From Phenylobacterium sp. (GTDB lineage: Bacteria > Pseudomonadota > Alphaproteobacteria > Caulobacterales > Caulobacteraceae): a DNA stretch of 64,000 bases. The notes under the pieces were generated by a model. The model did no database searches and had not been told where the DNA came from. It worked only from the letters and a program-made list of their open reading frames with translations. Positions 8,943 through 17,217 of this stretch are shown here, one piece after another (the first letter of the stretch is position 1; each line of letters opens with the position of its first letter). The stretch is taken from assembly GCF_022402485.1 (NCBI RefSeq), contig NZ_JAKRSA010000030.1, forward strand, positions 1-64,000. The letters are read 5' to 3'. The position numbers were made by a program, and so were the translations under genes.

Positions 8943-9515
8943 ATGGTTCGAGGTCAGTCGGGTGGCGGGGCAGAGCTAAAGCGGTTGGCGAAGCGCGTCC
9001 CAGACGGAACGGACTTTCGCGCGCTGCTTGATGGAATTGAGGACCCTGCGCACAGCATCGCGTCACGCGACCGGTACATCGCTATCGTTGCCAGCGGTGC
9101 TGTCGAACATGCTCTCAAATTGGCGATCGAGCGCCACTTGGCAGCCGATCTTACAGAAGGCGAACGTGCAAGCCTCTTTCGGCAGCCGCTAGGAAACTTC
9201 GCAAGCCGTATCACGATGGCGCGTGCGCTCGGGGTGGTGAGCGCTGAGCAAGCGGTGGAGCTCAATCGCATCCGGGATATTCGCAATGCATTCGCGCACA
9301 CGATTGAGGCGCTGAGTTTTGATGCGCCGGAAGTTACCGACCTGCTCGGACGTATGTGGCACTATCCGGTGGCCGACTGGGCAGCTTACTTCGCGCCCGC
9401 CTTTCCGGCGCACCGTCAGTTCCTGATAATCTGTGCTAGCTTCTACGATGAATTGGTCCGGCACCAACTAGACCGAACTCGAGCAACTCCGCGGCGGAAG
9501 AGCGGGGGGCATTGA
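8943..9515 (+). CDS. MltR-like HEPN-fold protein
   Basis: From the ATG at 8943 the product is about 190 residues and mainly helical. It contains DRYIAIVASGAVEHALKLAIERHL followed by LNRIRDIRNAFAH, whose RNAFAH fits the HEPN Rx4H pattern. The arrangement resembles the MltR (mannitol operon repressor) family, which has a HEPN-like four-helix fold. No mannitol genes are near, so a regulatory role in sugar uptake is not supported. A role in a toxin or immunity setting is possible. The upstream 79 codons in the track (from 8706) look non-coding. Codon use differs from housekeeping neighbours. Confidence 0.6.
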   Translation: MVRGQSGGGAELKRLAKRVPDGTDFRALLDGIEDPAHSIASRDRYIAIVASGAVEHALKLAIERHLAADLTEGERASLFRQPLGNFASRITMARALGVVSAEQAVELNRIRDIRNAFAHTIEALSFDAPEVTDLLGRMWHYPVADWAAYFAPAFPAHRQFLIICASFYDELVRHQLDRTRATPRRKSGGH

Positions 9516-9688
9516 AGCATAGCCGCAAGGAGTACATGTTCTCCGCAGGGCACAAATCGAGCGTTCGAAGCACCTATGAGCCCATCTCCGACGCCCCGCC
9601 ATCCCCACCCCCACCCTCGCCCTTGACCTCCCGCCTTCGCCGCGCCTCTCTTCACGCCCAACACGTGTTTGAAAATGAGGAGGACGCC

Positions 9689-10468
9689 GTGGCCTATAAA
9701 CCCTTCGACCTGACTGGAAAGGTGGCCCTGGTCACCGGCGGTAATGGCGGGATCGGCTTTGGCATGGTCGAGGCGATGGCGCAGGCCGGCGCCGACATCG
9801 TCATCTGGGGCTCCAATCCCGACAAGAACCGGGCGGCCGAAGAGAGGCTGAAACCCACCGGCGTGCGGGTGCTGACCCAGGTGGTCAATGTGGCCGACGA
9901 GACCGCGGTGGCTGAAGGCATGAAGGCCGCCGTGGCCAAGATGGGCGCGGTCCATACGGTGGTGGCCAACGCCGGGATCGGCGGCGGAGCGCGGTCGTTT
10001 TCGGAGTTTCCCACCGAGACCTATCGCAAGGTGCTGTCGGTCAATCTGGACGGGGTGTTTTTCACCTTCCGCGAGGCGTGCAAGCACATGGTCGCCCGGG
10101 GCGGGGACGGGCAGGGGGGCTCGCTGGTGGCGATCTCGTCCCTGTCGGCCCTGGACGGGGCGGCGCGCAACCAGGCCTATGCGGCGACCAAGGGGGCCCT
10201 GATCCCCATGGTCCGGGCCATCGCCGTGGAGCATGCGCGATACGGGGTCCGGGCCAATGTGATCCTGCCAGGCTGGATCGCCACCGACATGACGGCGGCG
10301 GCCCAGGACAACGACAAGTTCAATGAGAACGTCATCAAGCGGGTGCCCATGCGCCGCTGGGGCGATCCGGCGGATTTCGGCGGCATGGCGGTCTATCTGG
10401 CTTCGGACGCCTCGCGGTTCCACACCGGCGACTCCTTCCTGATCGACGGCGGCTACGGAATCTTCTGA
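9689..10468 (+). CDS. SDR family oxidoreductase
   Basis: A classical SDR of 259 residues: TGGNGGIG cofactor loop, NAG (VANAGIGGG), catalytic Ser in ISSLSALDG and YAATK, ending in the usual FLIDGGYG. It starts from GTG at 9689, because AGGAGG lies seven bases upstream and the residues before it (from the track start 9512) are Pro/Ser-rich with no family match. The substrate is unknown. Closest in pattern to gluconate/glucose dehydrogenase-like SDRs. It lies just right of the low-GC patch and 36 bases before the palindromic repeat. Confidence 0.85.
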   Translation: MAYKPFDLTGKVALVTGGNGGIGFGMVEAMAQAGADIVIWGSNPDKNRAAEERLKPTGVRVLTQVVNVADETAVAEGMKAAVAKMGAVHTVVANAGIGGGARSFSEFPTETYRKVLSVNLDGVFFTFREACKHMVARGGDGQGGSLVAISSLSALDGAARNQAYAATKGALIPMVRAIAVEHARYGVRANVILPGWIATDMTAAAQDNDKFNENVIKRVPMRRWGDPADFGGMAVYLASDASRFHTGDSFLIDGGYGIF

Positions 10469-10503
10469 CCCCGATGCCTCGCGCCGCAGGCGCAACCGTT
10501 TTC

Positions 10504-10580
10504 GACCACGAAGCTCACAAAGGACACGAAGGGATCGAAAGGGCTTCCAGCCCTTCGTGTTCTTTGTGCTCTTCGTGGTT
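10504..10580. repeat. long imperfect palindrome built of 9-base units
   Basis: The left arm (10504-10533) and right arm (10551-10580) are reverse complements at 26 of 30 positions, with a 17-base loop. Each arm is three related 9-base units: ACCACGAAG, CTCACAAAG, GACACGAAG. The element lies between the SDR and nitronate monooxygenase genes. Transcribed, it would form a long hairpin. It lacks a clear U-tract, so it looks more like a dispersed palindromic repeat than a simple terminator. Confidence 0.75.
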
Positions 10581-10679
10581 CAAGATTCGGGCTTCGCCCC
10601 CTGACGCAGGGTCAGTGTTTGCGGCGGCGGCGGTCGGCGCCATGGTGGGGACAAAGAGAACACCACGGGAGACGACGCC

Positions 10680-11657
10680 ATGACCCTGCACACGCCCCTC
10701 TGCGACCTGTTGAAGGTCAAGCACCCGATCATGCAGGCCGGCATGGGCGGGGTGGCCTATGCCGAGCTGGTGGCTGCGGTCTGTGAGGCCGGCGGCTATG
10801 GGGTGCTGGGCATGGCCGGCCGGTCGCCGGACTTTATCCGCGAGGAGATGCGCAAGGTCCGCAAGCTCACCGACAAGCCCTTCGGCGTCGACCTGCTGGC
10901 CGCCTCGCCCGAGAGCCTGACCGCGTCGGTGGAGATCATCATCGAGGAGGGGGCCTCGTCGTTCATCGCGGGCTTGGGCGTGCCCATGCCGATCATGGAA
11001 AAGCTGAAGGCTGCTGGCCTGCTGGTGATGGTGGTCTGCGGGGCTGTGAAGCACGCGGTCAAGGCCGAGCAGGCCGGCTGCGACGCCGTCATCTGCCAGG
11101 GCGGGGAGGGCGGCGGGCATACGGGCCTGGTCGGCACATTGCCCCTGGTCTCCCAGGCGGTTGAGGCGGTGAAGATCCCTGTGGTGGCGGCGGGCGGCAT
11201 TTCCGATGGCCGGGGTCTGGCGGCGGCGCTGGCGCTGGGCGCCCAGGGAGTCTGGATCGGCACCCGGTTCATCGCCTCGACCGAGGCCCATGCGGGCCAG
11301 GCCTATCGCGAGGCGGTGGTGGCGGCCCAGGACGTGGATACGGTGCGCACCCGTTGCTATTCGGGCAAGCCCATGCGGGTGATGAGCAACCCCTATGTGG
11401 CTGACTGGGAAAGCCGGCCCCAGGAGATCCAGCCCTTCCCCATGCAGGCCATGCTGTCCACCCAGACCGGGGTGATGGGGGGGATCGGCGGCCAGATCGA
11501 GGGACTCGATCCTGACCGCTCCTGCTTTGCCATGGGCCAGTCGGCCGGGGGCATCCATGACATCAAGCCCGCCGCCCAGATCGTCGCCGAGATGGTGACT
11601 GAGGCTGAGGCCGCCATCGACCGGGTTGCCCGGCTGCGGGGTCTGGTTCGGGCCTGA
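10680..11657 (+). CDS. nitronate monooxygenase-family flavoprotein
   Basis: A 325-residue FMN-dependent TIM-barrel enzyme of the NMO / 2-nitropropane dioxygenase family. It begins with the HPIMQAGMGG block, has CQGGEGGGHTG with the conserved His, and PVVAAGGISDGRGLAAALALGAQGV for FMN phosphate binding. Members oxidise alkyl nitronates or act as enoyl reductases. The true substrate is unclear. It is monocistronic by appearance, preceded by the palindromic repeat and followed by a convergent small exported protein gene. Confidence 0.88.
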   Translation: MTLHTPLCDLLKVKHPIMQAGMGGVAYAELVAAVCEAGGYGVLGMAGRSPDFIREEMRKVRKLTDKPFGVDLLAASPESLTASVEIIIEEGASSFIAGLGVPMPIMEKLKAAGLLVMVVCGAVKHAVKAEQAGCDAVICQGGEGGGHTGLVGTLPLVSQAVEAVKIPVVAAGGISDGRGLAAALALGAQGVWIGTRFIASTEAHAGQAYREAVVAAQDVDTVRTRCYSGKPMRVMSNPYVADWESRPQEIQPFPMQAMLSTQTGVMGGIGGQIEGLDPDRSCFAMGQSAGGIHDIKPAAQIVAEMVTEAEAAIDRVARLRGLVRA

Positions 11658-11687
11658 GGCCCTGTCAGAGCGCCATCAGGCCGGGGC

Positions 11688-12182
11688 TCAGGGCGCGCCC
11701 AGGAAGCCATCGGGGTCGTTGGCGAGGCTAGCGAAGGACCCCAGGCAGCGTTGCCAGACGGCGACCTGGTCTCGCAGGTCGCCCTCGGTCTGGCTGTCGG
11801 CCAGCAGCAGGCCGTAGCGGATTTCGACCTGCTCAGCCCTGGCGATCGCCCGGCAAAGGATATCGCGGCTGTTGAAGGCGTTGAGGTGCTCCAGGGTCAT
11901 GGCGCGCTTCTCGACGTTGGCCAGAAGGCCCAGCGCCCGGCAGGCCCGACCGGCCTCATCGCAGCCGATGAACTCCGCGCCGAAGATGCCCCCAGGCGTG
12001 ATGACATTGAGGCGCACCAGGCCGCCCTCCCGGCTCACCATCTCGCCCCGGGCGCCCATGCCGGCCAGGACGGCGATCAGGGTGCTGGGGTCTCTGGCCG
12101 GGCCCTGCGCCTGGGCGGTACCTGCGGCCAGGGCGAGGGTAAGGCCAAGGACCAGGGTCCTGGCGAATTGAACTGACCCCAT
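11688..12182 (-). CDS. exported YbjN-domain protein
   Basis: 164 residues beginning with a clear Sec signal (MGSVQFARTLVLGLTLALAAGTAQA) and then a YbjN-like domain (about 32-155) with two cysteines (GCDEAGRAC) that may pair. The track start at 12431 is an over-extension. The ATG at 12182 puts the signal peptide at the N-terminus. YbjN proteins are sensory or regulatory in E. coli. This exported form is common in Alphaproteobacteria and has no assigned function. It is divergent from the TIGR02301-like gene. Confidence 0.75.
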   Translation of the reverse strand: MGSVQFARTLVLGLTLALAAGTAQAQGPARDPSTLIAVLAGMGARGEMVSREGGLVRLNVITPGGIFGAEFIGCDEAGRACRALGLLANVEKRAMTLEHLNAFNSRDILCRAIARAEQVEIRYGLLLADSQTEGDLRDQVAVWQRCLGSFASLANDPDGFLGAP

Positions 12183-12302
12183 GAACGCGCTCCCTCGTCT
12201 GCCCGTCCCAGCGGCTACCAGAACTTGCGGTCCGGCGCGAGCATTCGCCCGAGAGGCGCGAGGTCGTGACAAGCTAGGGCTTGGCCCTCTAACCTGCCTC
12301 CC

Positions 12303-12755
12303 ATGAGATCTGCCGCCGTCCTCTTTGCTGCCTCTCTGCTGGTCCTGGCCCTGCCGGCCCAGGCGCAGGAGCGCACCCCTGCCCAGCGTCAGACCCTGGC
12401 GGACATCGCCTATGTGCTCGGCGAGAGCCACGCCCTGCGTCAGGCTTGCGAGGGGGCCTATGATCAGTACTGGCGTGACCGGATGATGGGGCTGACCGAT
12501 GCCGAGACGCCTGACGCGGCCCTGGATCGGCGGCTGAAGGAGGCTTTCAACTCGGGCTTCGCCAGCCGGCGTGCGGAGTTCCCTGAGTGCAGCCGCGCCA
12601 GCCGTATCGCCGAGGCCGCTGCGGCCCGCCGGGGTCAGGCGCTGGCCTCACGTCTCGCCGCCGTCCGACACCAGGTCGATCCTCGGGAAGCCGAGGCCCG
12701 GCGACAGGCCGAACAGATGGAGCAGATGGAGACCGACCTCTCCCTGCGTCCTTGA
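12303..12755 (+). CDS. TIGR02301-family exported protein
   Basis: A 150-residue protein with a signal peptide (to about residue 21, LPAQAQ) and a helical body containing LADIAYVLGESHALRQAC and FNSGFASRRAEFPEC, the pattern of the alphaproteobacterial TIGR02301 family. The two Cys (about 42 and 95) are placed to form one disulfide in the periplasm. The C-terminal third is Arg/Ala/Gln-rich and probably an extended helix. Function unknown. Confidence 0.75.
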   Translation: MRSAAVLFAASLLVLALPAQAQERTPAQRQTLADIAYVLGESHALRQACEGAYDQYWRDRMMGLTDAETPDAALDRRLKEAFNSGFASRRAEFPECSRASRIAEAAAARRGQALASRLAAVRHQVDPREAEARRQAEQMEQMETDLSLRP

Positions 12756-12999
12756 GGTCGGCCCCACCCCGCAGGTGAGCGCCCTTGACAGACAGGCTCG
12801 TCTCACCACTTTGACTCAGCGGGCCGGGCCCCTCTGACAGTCGTGGTGACTGTGATGTCGGACCGCATCGAGGGTGCTCGATGACTGGGCTCGGACCGAT
12901 CCTGCCAGATTGTGCGTTTGAAGGTCGTGTGCGCCGCCTTGTCGTCAGTGCTGCGCTTGCCATGGACCTGGCCGGTCCCCCTGGAGATTTCGAATTACG

Positions 13000-13947
13000 A
13001 TGATGACCGCCCTGCTCATTCTAGGTGGATTGATCCTGCTCGCCGTGGGCGGCGAGTCCCTTGTCCGGGGGGCCGTGGGCGTCGCCCGTACCCTGGGGGT
13101 CTCCCCACTGTTGAGCGGCCTGGTCATCGTTGGCTTCGGCACCTCGACTCCAGAATTGGTCACCAGCCTGATTGCCGCGATGCAGAACGCGCCGGGCATC
13201 GCGGTGGGCAATGTGATGGGGTCCAACATCGCCAACATCCTGCTGATTCTCGGCGTCACGGCGGTCATCACCCCGATCCTGATCCGGCCTTCAGCGATCC
13301 AGCGGGACATGCTGGTTCTTGGCCTGTCATCGGGTGCCGCCCTTCTGGCTGTGCTTGCGGGCTTCATTGATCGGTGGTTTGGCGGGTTACTTGTGGTGAC
13401 GCTGATTGCCTATGTGGCCTATGCCTATATCCGGGAGCGCAACCGGATGGCGGCCGAGGAGGCCGCCGCTGAGGGTGAGCGTGCGAAGGTCGAGCCCATG
13501 GTACTGGGCAAGTTCCTGCTCATGGCGATCGGTGGGATCGCCCTGACCATATTTGGTGCCCGCCTGCTGGTCGGCGGTGCGATTGATCTGGCCGAGGGGT
13601 TCGGCGTCTCCCAGACCATCATCGGGCTGACCATCGTGGCCGTGGGCACCTCGCTGCCTGAACTGGTGGCCTGTGTCGTCGCCGCGCTGCGTCGCCATCC
13701 TGAAGTGGCCGTGGGCAATGTGATCGGCTCAAATATCTACAATGTCTTCGGTGTGCTTGGGGTCACCGCCATGGTGTCGCCCATCCGCATTCCCCCTGAG
13801 ATCGCCAGCCTGGACATCTGGGTGCTGGTGGCCGCCACGGGTCTGTTTGCGGTGTTCCTGCGCACAGGCGGTGGTCTGCAACGCCTGGAAGGGGTCGCCT
13901 TCCTGATCGCCTACGCGGCCTATGTCGGTTATCTGGCCTTGGGGTGA
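13000..13947 (+). CDS. calcium/sodium antiporter (YrbG/CaCA family)
   Basis: A 315-residue inner-membrane exchanger with about ten helices and the two inverted alpha repeats of the CaCA family: VIVGFGTSTPELVTSL with GNVMGSNIANI in the first half, and IVAVGTSLPELVACV with GNVIGSNIYNVFGVLG in the second. The acidic residues in the two PEL motifs bind the cation. A charged cytoplasmic loop (about 140-165) separates the halves. The start has two adjacent ATGs (13000 and 13003). It ends 16 bases before the convergent rnhA. Confidence 0.92.
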   Translation: MMTALLILGGLILLAVGGESLVRGAVGVARTLGVSPLLSGLVIVGFGTSTPELVTSLIAAMQNAPGIAVGNVMGSNIANILLILGVTAVITPILIRPSAIQRDMLVLGLSSGAALLAVLAGFIDRWFGGLLVVTLIAYVAYAYIRERNRMAAEEAAAEGERAKVEPMVLGKFLLMAIGGIALTIFGARLLVGGAIDLAEGFGVSQTIIGLTIVAVGTSLPELVACVVAALRRHPEVAVGNVIGSNIYNVFGVLGVTAMVSPIRIPPEIASLDIWVLVAATGLFAVFLRTGGGLQRLEGVAFLIAYAAYVGYLALG

Positions 13948-13963
13948 GGGTGAAACGGTCCGA

Positions 13964-14413
13964 TCAGACCCCTGCGGCCTGGGCCTCTCGCAGGCCCTGA
14001 CCAGCCAGGGCGTCGGCCCGCTCGTTCAAAGGGTGACCGGCATGGCCTTTGACCCAGCGCCAGTCCACCTGGTGCCGGAGCCTCGCCTCATCCAGACGCT
14101 GCCAGAGGTCGGCATTCTTCACTGGCGCCTTGGCGGCGGTCTTCCAGCCTCGGGCCCTCCAGCCGGGGAGCCACTCGGTGATGCCTTTCATGACATACTG
14201 GCTATCGGTGTGCAGTTCGACCTGGCAGGGACGGTTCAGGGTCTCCAGGGCCTGGATGGCGGCCATCATCTCCATGCGGTTGTTGGTGGTTGCAGGCTCC
14301 CCGCCGCAGATCTCCTTTTCCCGCTCGCCGTAGATCAGGATCGCGCCCCAGCCGCCGGGCCCTGGATTGCCGCTGCAGGCCCCGTCGGTGAAGATCGTCA
14401 CCTTGGGGGTCAA
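13964..14413 (-). CDS. rnhA: ribonuclease HI
   Basis: A 149-residue RNase HI that cleaves the RNA strand of RNA-DNA hybrids. The DEDD acidic residues are visible: Asp in [15 protein letters not shown], Glu in NNRMEMMAA, Asp in LHTDSQYV, and the late NERADALA Asp; the His lies in KGHAGH. It is the last gene of an ispH-thrB-rnhA operon and overlaps thrB by four bases (ATGA), implying coupled translation. Confidence 0.97.
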   Translation of the reverse strand: MTPKVTIFTDGACSGNPGPGGWGAILIYGEREKEICGGEPATTNNRMEMMAAIQALETLNRPCQVELHTDSQYVMKGITEWLPGWRARGWKTAAKAPVKNADLWQRLDEARLRHQVDWRWVKGHAGHPLNERADALAGQGLREAQAAGV

Positions 14414-15375
14414 GACGGGTCCCCGAACAGGACGAGGTCGGCAGCGCTGCGATGAACGGCGAGCTTTCGCTCGTATTCCAGCGGGTCCTTCGGCCGCACC
14501 AGGGCACCCGCCGGTGTGGCACCCCAGTCATTCAGCCGCGTCAGGAAGAACCGCATGGCCGCCCCATGGGCCAGGATCGGCAGGGCGGCGCGCTCAGCCT
14601 CGCTCAGGGGGCGATGGCGCTCATAGCCGGCCAGCATGGCCCGGGCGCTGGTAATGTTGAAGCTGCCGTCGGCCTCGAAGCACCAGGCGTTCAGCGCCAC
14701 CGCGATGTCATAGGCGAGCGCGTCCACACAGGCGAAATAGAAGTCGATGGCGGCGGCGAACCGGTCGCCCTGGAAGAACACATTGTCCGGGAAATAATCG
14801 GCGTGGATGACCCCGCTCGGGAGGCCCTTGGGCCAGTTGGCGGCCAGATGGGCCAGATCGGCCTCGATGGTGGCCGCAAGGCCAGGCTTCAGCCCCTCGG
14901 CCGCTTCGGTGAGCCCTGAGAACAGGGGTGCCCATGCCCCCTGGCCAAGGTCGTTGTCGCGGCCCATCCCAAAGCCCTCGGCCGCCAGATGCAGCCGCGC
15001 CAGGCCTTCGCCGGCTTCCCGGCAGTGGGTGGCCGAGGGGCGGCGAACCGACAGGCCTGGCATGAAGCCGACAATGGCCGCAGGCTTGCCCCGCACCGAC
15101 TGGATCAGGGCCCCGTCCCGTCCCGGCATCGGGGTGGCGCAAGGGTAGTCATGGTCGGCCAGCCAATGCATGAGGCCGAGGAAGAACGGCAGGTCCTCCG
15201 GGCGCACCCGCCGCTCATAGATGGTCAGGATGAAGCGGCCCCGGTCGGTCTCCAGCAGGAAGTTGGAGTTCTCCACCCCCTCGGCGATGCCTTTGAAGGT
15301 CTGCGCCACGCCAAGGTCATAGCGGGCGAGCAGCTCGGCGAGCTCCTCATCGGAAATGTCGGTATAGACGGCCAT
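14410..15375 (-). CDS. thrB: homoserine kinase (ThrB, APH-fold type)
   Basis: A 321-residue homoserine kinase of the aminoglycoside-phosphotransferase fold, phosphorylating homoserine in threonine synthesis. It begins [16 protein letters not shown], has [11 protein letters not shown] near the N-terminus, [13 protein letters not shown] as the catalytic loop with Asp and Asn, and [17 protein letters not shown] as the metal-binding segment. Placement between ispH and rnhA is the usual alphaproteobacterial order. It overlaps rnhA by four bases. Confidence 0.95.
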   Translation of the reverse strand: MAVYTDISDEELAELLARYDLGVAQTFKGIAEGVENSNFLLETDRGRFILTIYERRVRPEDLPFFLGLMHWLADHDYPCATPMPGRDGALIQSVRGKPAAIVGFMPGLSVRRPSATHCREAGEGLARLHLAAEGFGMGRDNDLGQGAWAPLFSGLTEAAEGLKPGLAATIEADLAHLAANWPKGLPSGVIHADYFPDNVFFQGDRFAAAIDFYFACVDALAYDIAVALNAWCFEADGSFNITSARAMLAGYERHRPLSEAERAALPILAHGAAMRFFLTRLNDWGATPAGALVRPKDPLEYERKLAVHRSAADLVLFGDPS

Positions 15376-15458
15376 TGCGGGGGCATGGGCGAGGCCGTCG
15401 GCGCGGTCAAGACGGCGAAACGGCAGGGCCCACTTTTTCAGGTCGATATCCGAGCCGC

Positions 15459-16415
15459 CTAGGCCTCGGTCAGCAGCCTGGGCAGTTTGAAGGTGACGGC
15501 CTCGCGGGCAGCTTCGTCCATTTCGATGGTCAGGTCGAACCGCTCGGCCAGCTTGTCCAGGAGCCCCTGGACCAGGTCCTCAGGGGCAGAGGCGCCAGCG
15601 GTGACGCCGACGGTTCGAACCCCCGACAGCCAGGCAAAGTCCAGGGCCTCGGCGTCATCGATCAGATGGGCGGGGCATCCGGCCCGGGCACCGACCTCGG
15701 CCAGTCGCACCGAGTTCGAGGAATTGGCCGACCCGATCACCAGCAGAAGGTCAGCCCTGGCCGACACCGATTTGACCGCTTCCTGGCGATTGGTGGTGGC
15801 GTAGCAGATGTCTTCCTTGTGGGGTGCGGCCATCAGCGGGAACCGGTTTCGCAGGGCTGAGACGATATCGGCGGTGTCGTCCACCGACAGGGTCGTCTGG
15901 GTTGCGAAGGCGAGGTTGGCCGGGTCCTTGGGTGTGAAGGCCAGGGCGTCCTCGACGGTCTCGATCAGGGTGACGGCCCCGTCGGGCAGCTGACCGATGG
16001 TGCCGATGACCTCGGGATGTCCGGCATGACCGATGAGGACAATCTCCTTACCGGAGTCATGGTGGCGTTGAGCCTCCACATGCACCTTGGAGACCAGGGG
16101 GCAGGTGGCGTCCAGATAGATCATCTGGCGGCGTCCGGCTTCGGCCGGCACAGACTTGGGCACCCCGTGGGCGGAAAACACCACCGGCCGATCATCGGGG
16201 CATTCATCGAGCTCTTCGACAAACACTGCGCCCAGGGCCCGGAGCCGGTCGACCACGTGTCGGTTGTGGACGATTTCATGGCGCACATAGACCGGCGCCC
16301 CGAATTTCTCGAGGGTCCGCTCGACGATCTGAATGGCCCGGTCGACGCCGGCGCAGAACCCCCGGGGGGCGGCCAGCAGGATGGTCAGGGGCGGGCGAGG
16401 GGCAGGGGTGTTCAT
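15459..16415 (-). CDS. ispH: 4-hydroxy-3-methylbut-2-enyl diphosphate reductase
   Basis: The last enzyme of the non-mevalonate (MEP) isoprenoid pathway, an Fe-S protein that converts HMBPP to IPP and DMAPP. The three cluster cysteines are in [22 protein letters not shown] and [13 protein letters not shown]-preceding [10 protein letters not shown]. Substrate histidines lie in HEIVHN and GHAGHPEV. The track start at 16469 is extended; the ATG at 16415 has TCTCCCC just before it and gives 318 residues, the normal length. It heads the ispH-thrB-rnhA operon. Confidence 0.96.
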   Translation of the reverse strand: MNTPAPRPPLTILLAAPRGFCAGVDRAIQIVERTLEKFGAPVYVRHEIVHNRHVVDRLRALGAVFVEELDECPDDRPVVFSAHGVPKSVPAEAGRRQMIYLDATCPLVSKVHVEAQRHHDSGKEIVLIGHAGHPEVIGTIGQLPDGAVTLIETVEDALAFTPKDPANLAFATQTTLSVDDTADIVSALRNRFPLMAAPHKEDICYATTNRQEAVKSVSARADLLLVIGSANSSNSVRLAEVGARAGCPAHLIDDAEALDFAWLSGVRTVGVTAGASAPEDLVQGLLDKLAERFDLTIEMDEAAREAVTFKLPRLLTEA

Positions 16416-16533
16416 GGGGAGAAATCTAGGGGTTATGCCGCCTCGCCGCCAGCCGCGTTGCGGCCTCAATCGAGAACCATTAGTAGAGGCTCCTCATGCG
16501 CGGTCTCGCCGCGCCGACAGAGTTGGACGTTTT

Positions 16534-17217
16534 ATGCGCCGTTCCCTGCTATCGGTCATCGCCCTTGCGCTTGCCGTCACTTCGTTTCCGCTGGAAAGCG
16601 CGGCCCAAAACCGACGTGGCCAGGAGGCCGAAGGTCAGGAGGACGCCTCCGACCGCCGCCGCCGGGAGTCCGAATGGGGCGATCGCCAGGCACCTTTGCC
16701 GCAATTGCGCAATGCTGGCCCCTGCCCCTTCGCCAAGGTGCTCTATGACGCCGGCCGCTATGTGGAGTTCGAAGGCGGGCGCGAAGCCTCGGCCGCCGTG
16801 GGCTATGCCGGTGAGATCCAGGGGATTTCGGCCGGCTGTTCCTACGAGGATGACGAGCCGATCAAGGTGGCCATGGAAGTGCTCTTCGAGCTGGGCCGGG
16901 GCCCGGCCGCCCAGGGGGCGCAGAAGACCTATCGCTACTGGGTCGCCGTGACCAAGCGCAATGACGCGGTCATCGCCAAGGAGTACTTCGACCTGCCGGT
17001 GTCGTTCGCTCCGGGCCAGGACCGCACCTATGCCCGGCAGATGATCGAGGGCATCGTGATCCCGCGCGCCCAGCTGACCACCAGCGGTGCCAATTTCGAA
17101 GTCCTGGTGGGTTTCGATGTCACGCCGGAAATGGCCGAGTTCAACCGTGCTGGTAAGCGGTTCCGTATTGATGTCGGAACCGGTGTCGCCACTGGGACCT
17201 CTCAAGCCAACCCATGA
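16534..17217 (+). CDS. conserved exported protein, coupled to argS
   Basis: 227 residues with a Sec signal (about 1-24, ending ESAAQ), a charged disordered linker (about 25-55, rich in Arg, Glu and Asp), then a beta-rich domain with two cysteines (CPFAK and GCSYEDD). I do not recognise a named family. Similar exported proteins occur upstream of argS or elsewhere in Caulobacterales, from memory only. Its TGA overlaps the ATG of argS (ATGA). No strong ribosome binding site is seen before the chosen ATG. Function unknown. Confidence 0.7.
   Translation: MRRSLLSVIALALAVTSFPLESAAQNRRGQEAEGQEDASDRRRRESEWGDRQAPLPQLRNAGPCPFAKVLYDAGRYVEFEGGREASAAVGYAGEIQGISAGCSYEDDEPIKVAMEVLFELGRGPAAQGAQKTYRYWVAVTKRNDAVIAKEYFDLPVSFAPGQDRTYARQMIEGIVIPRAQLTTSGANFEVLVGFDVTPEMAEFNRAGKRFRIDVGTGVATGTSQANP

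Larger units (their letters stand above)
7127..9515. other. accessory patch of three unfamiliar genes
   Basis: The stretch has visibly lower GC and looser codon use than the flanking SDR genes and holds only genes outside core metabolism: a glycine-zipper-like protein, a split membrane-anchored HEPN-like protein and an MltR/HEPN-like protein. I see no integrase, transposase, tRNA or flanking direct repeat, so the mode of arrival is unknown. Confidence 0.5.

Noticed and set aside
9512-9688. N-terminal extension of the SDR ORF
   Set aside because: Pro/Ser-rich, no homology pattern, and a strong AGGAGG lies before the internal GTG at 9689.
10474-10683. 69-residue + strand ORF
   Set aside because: Runs through the palindromic repeat and has no independent coding signal.
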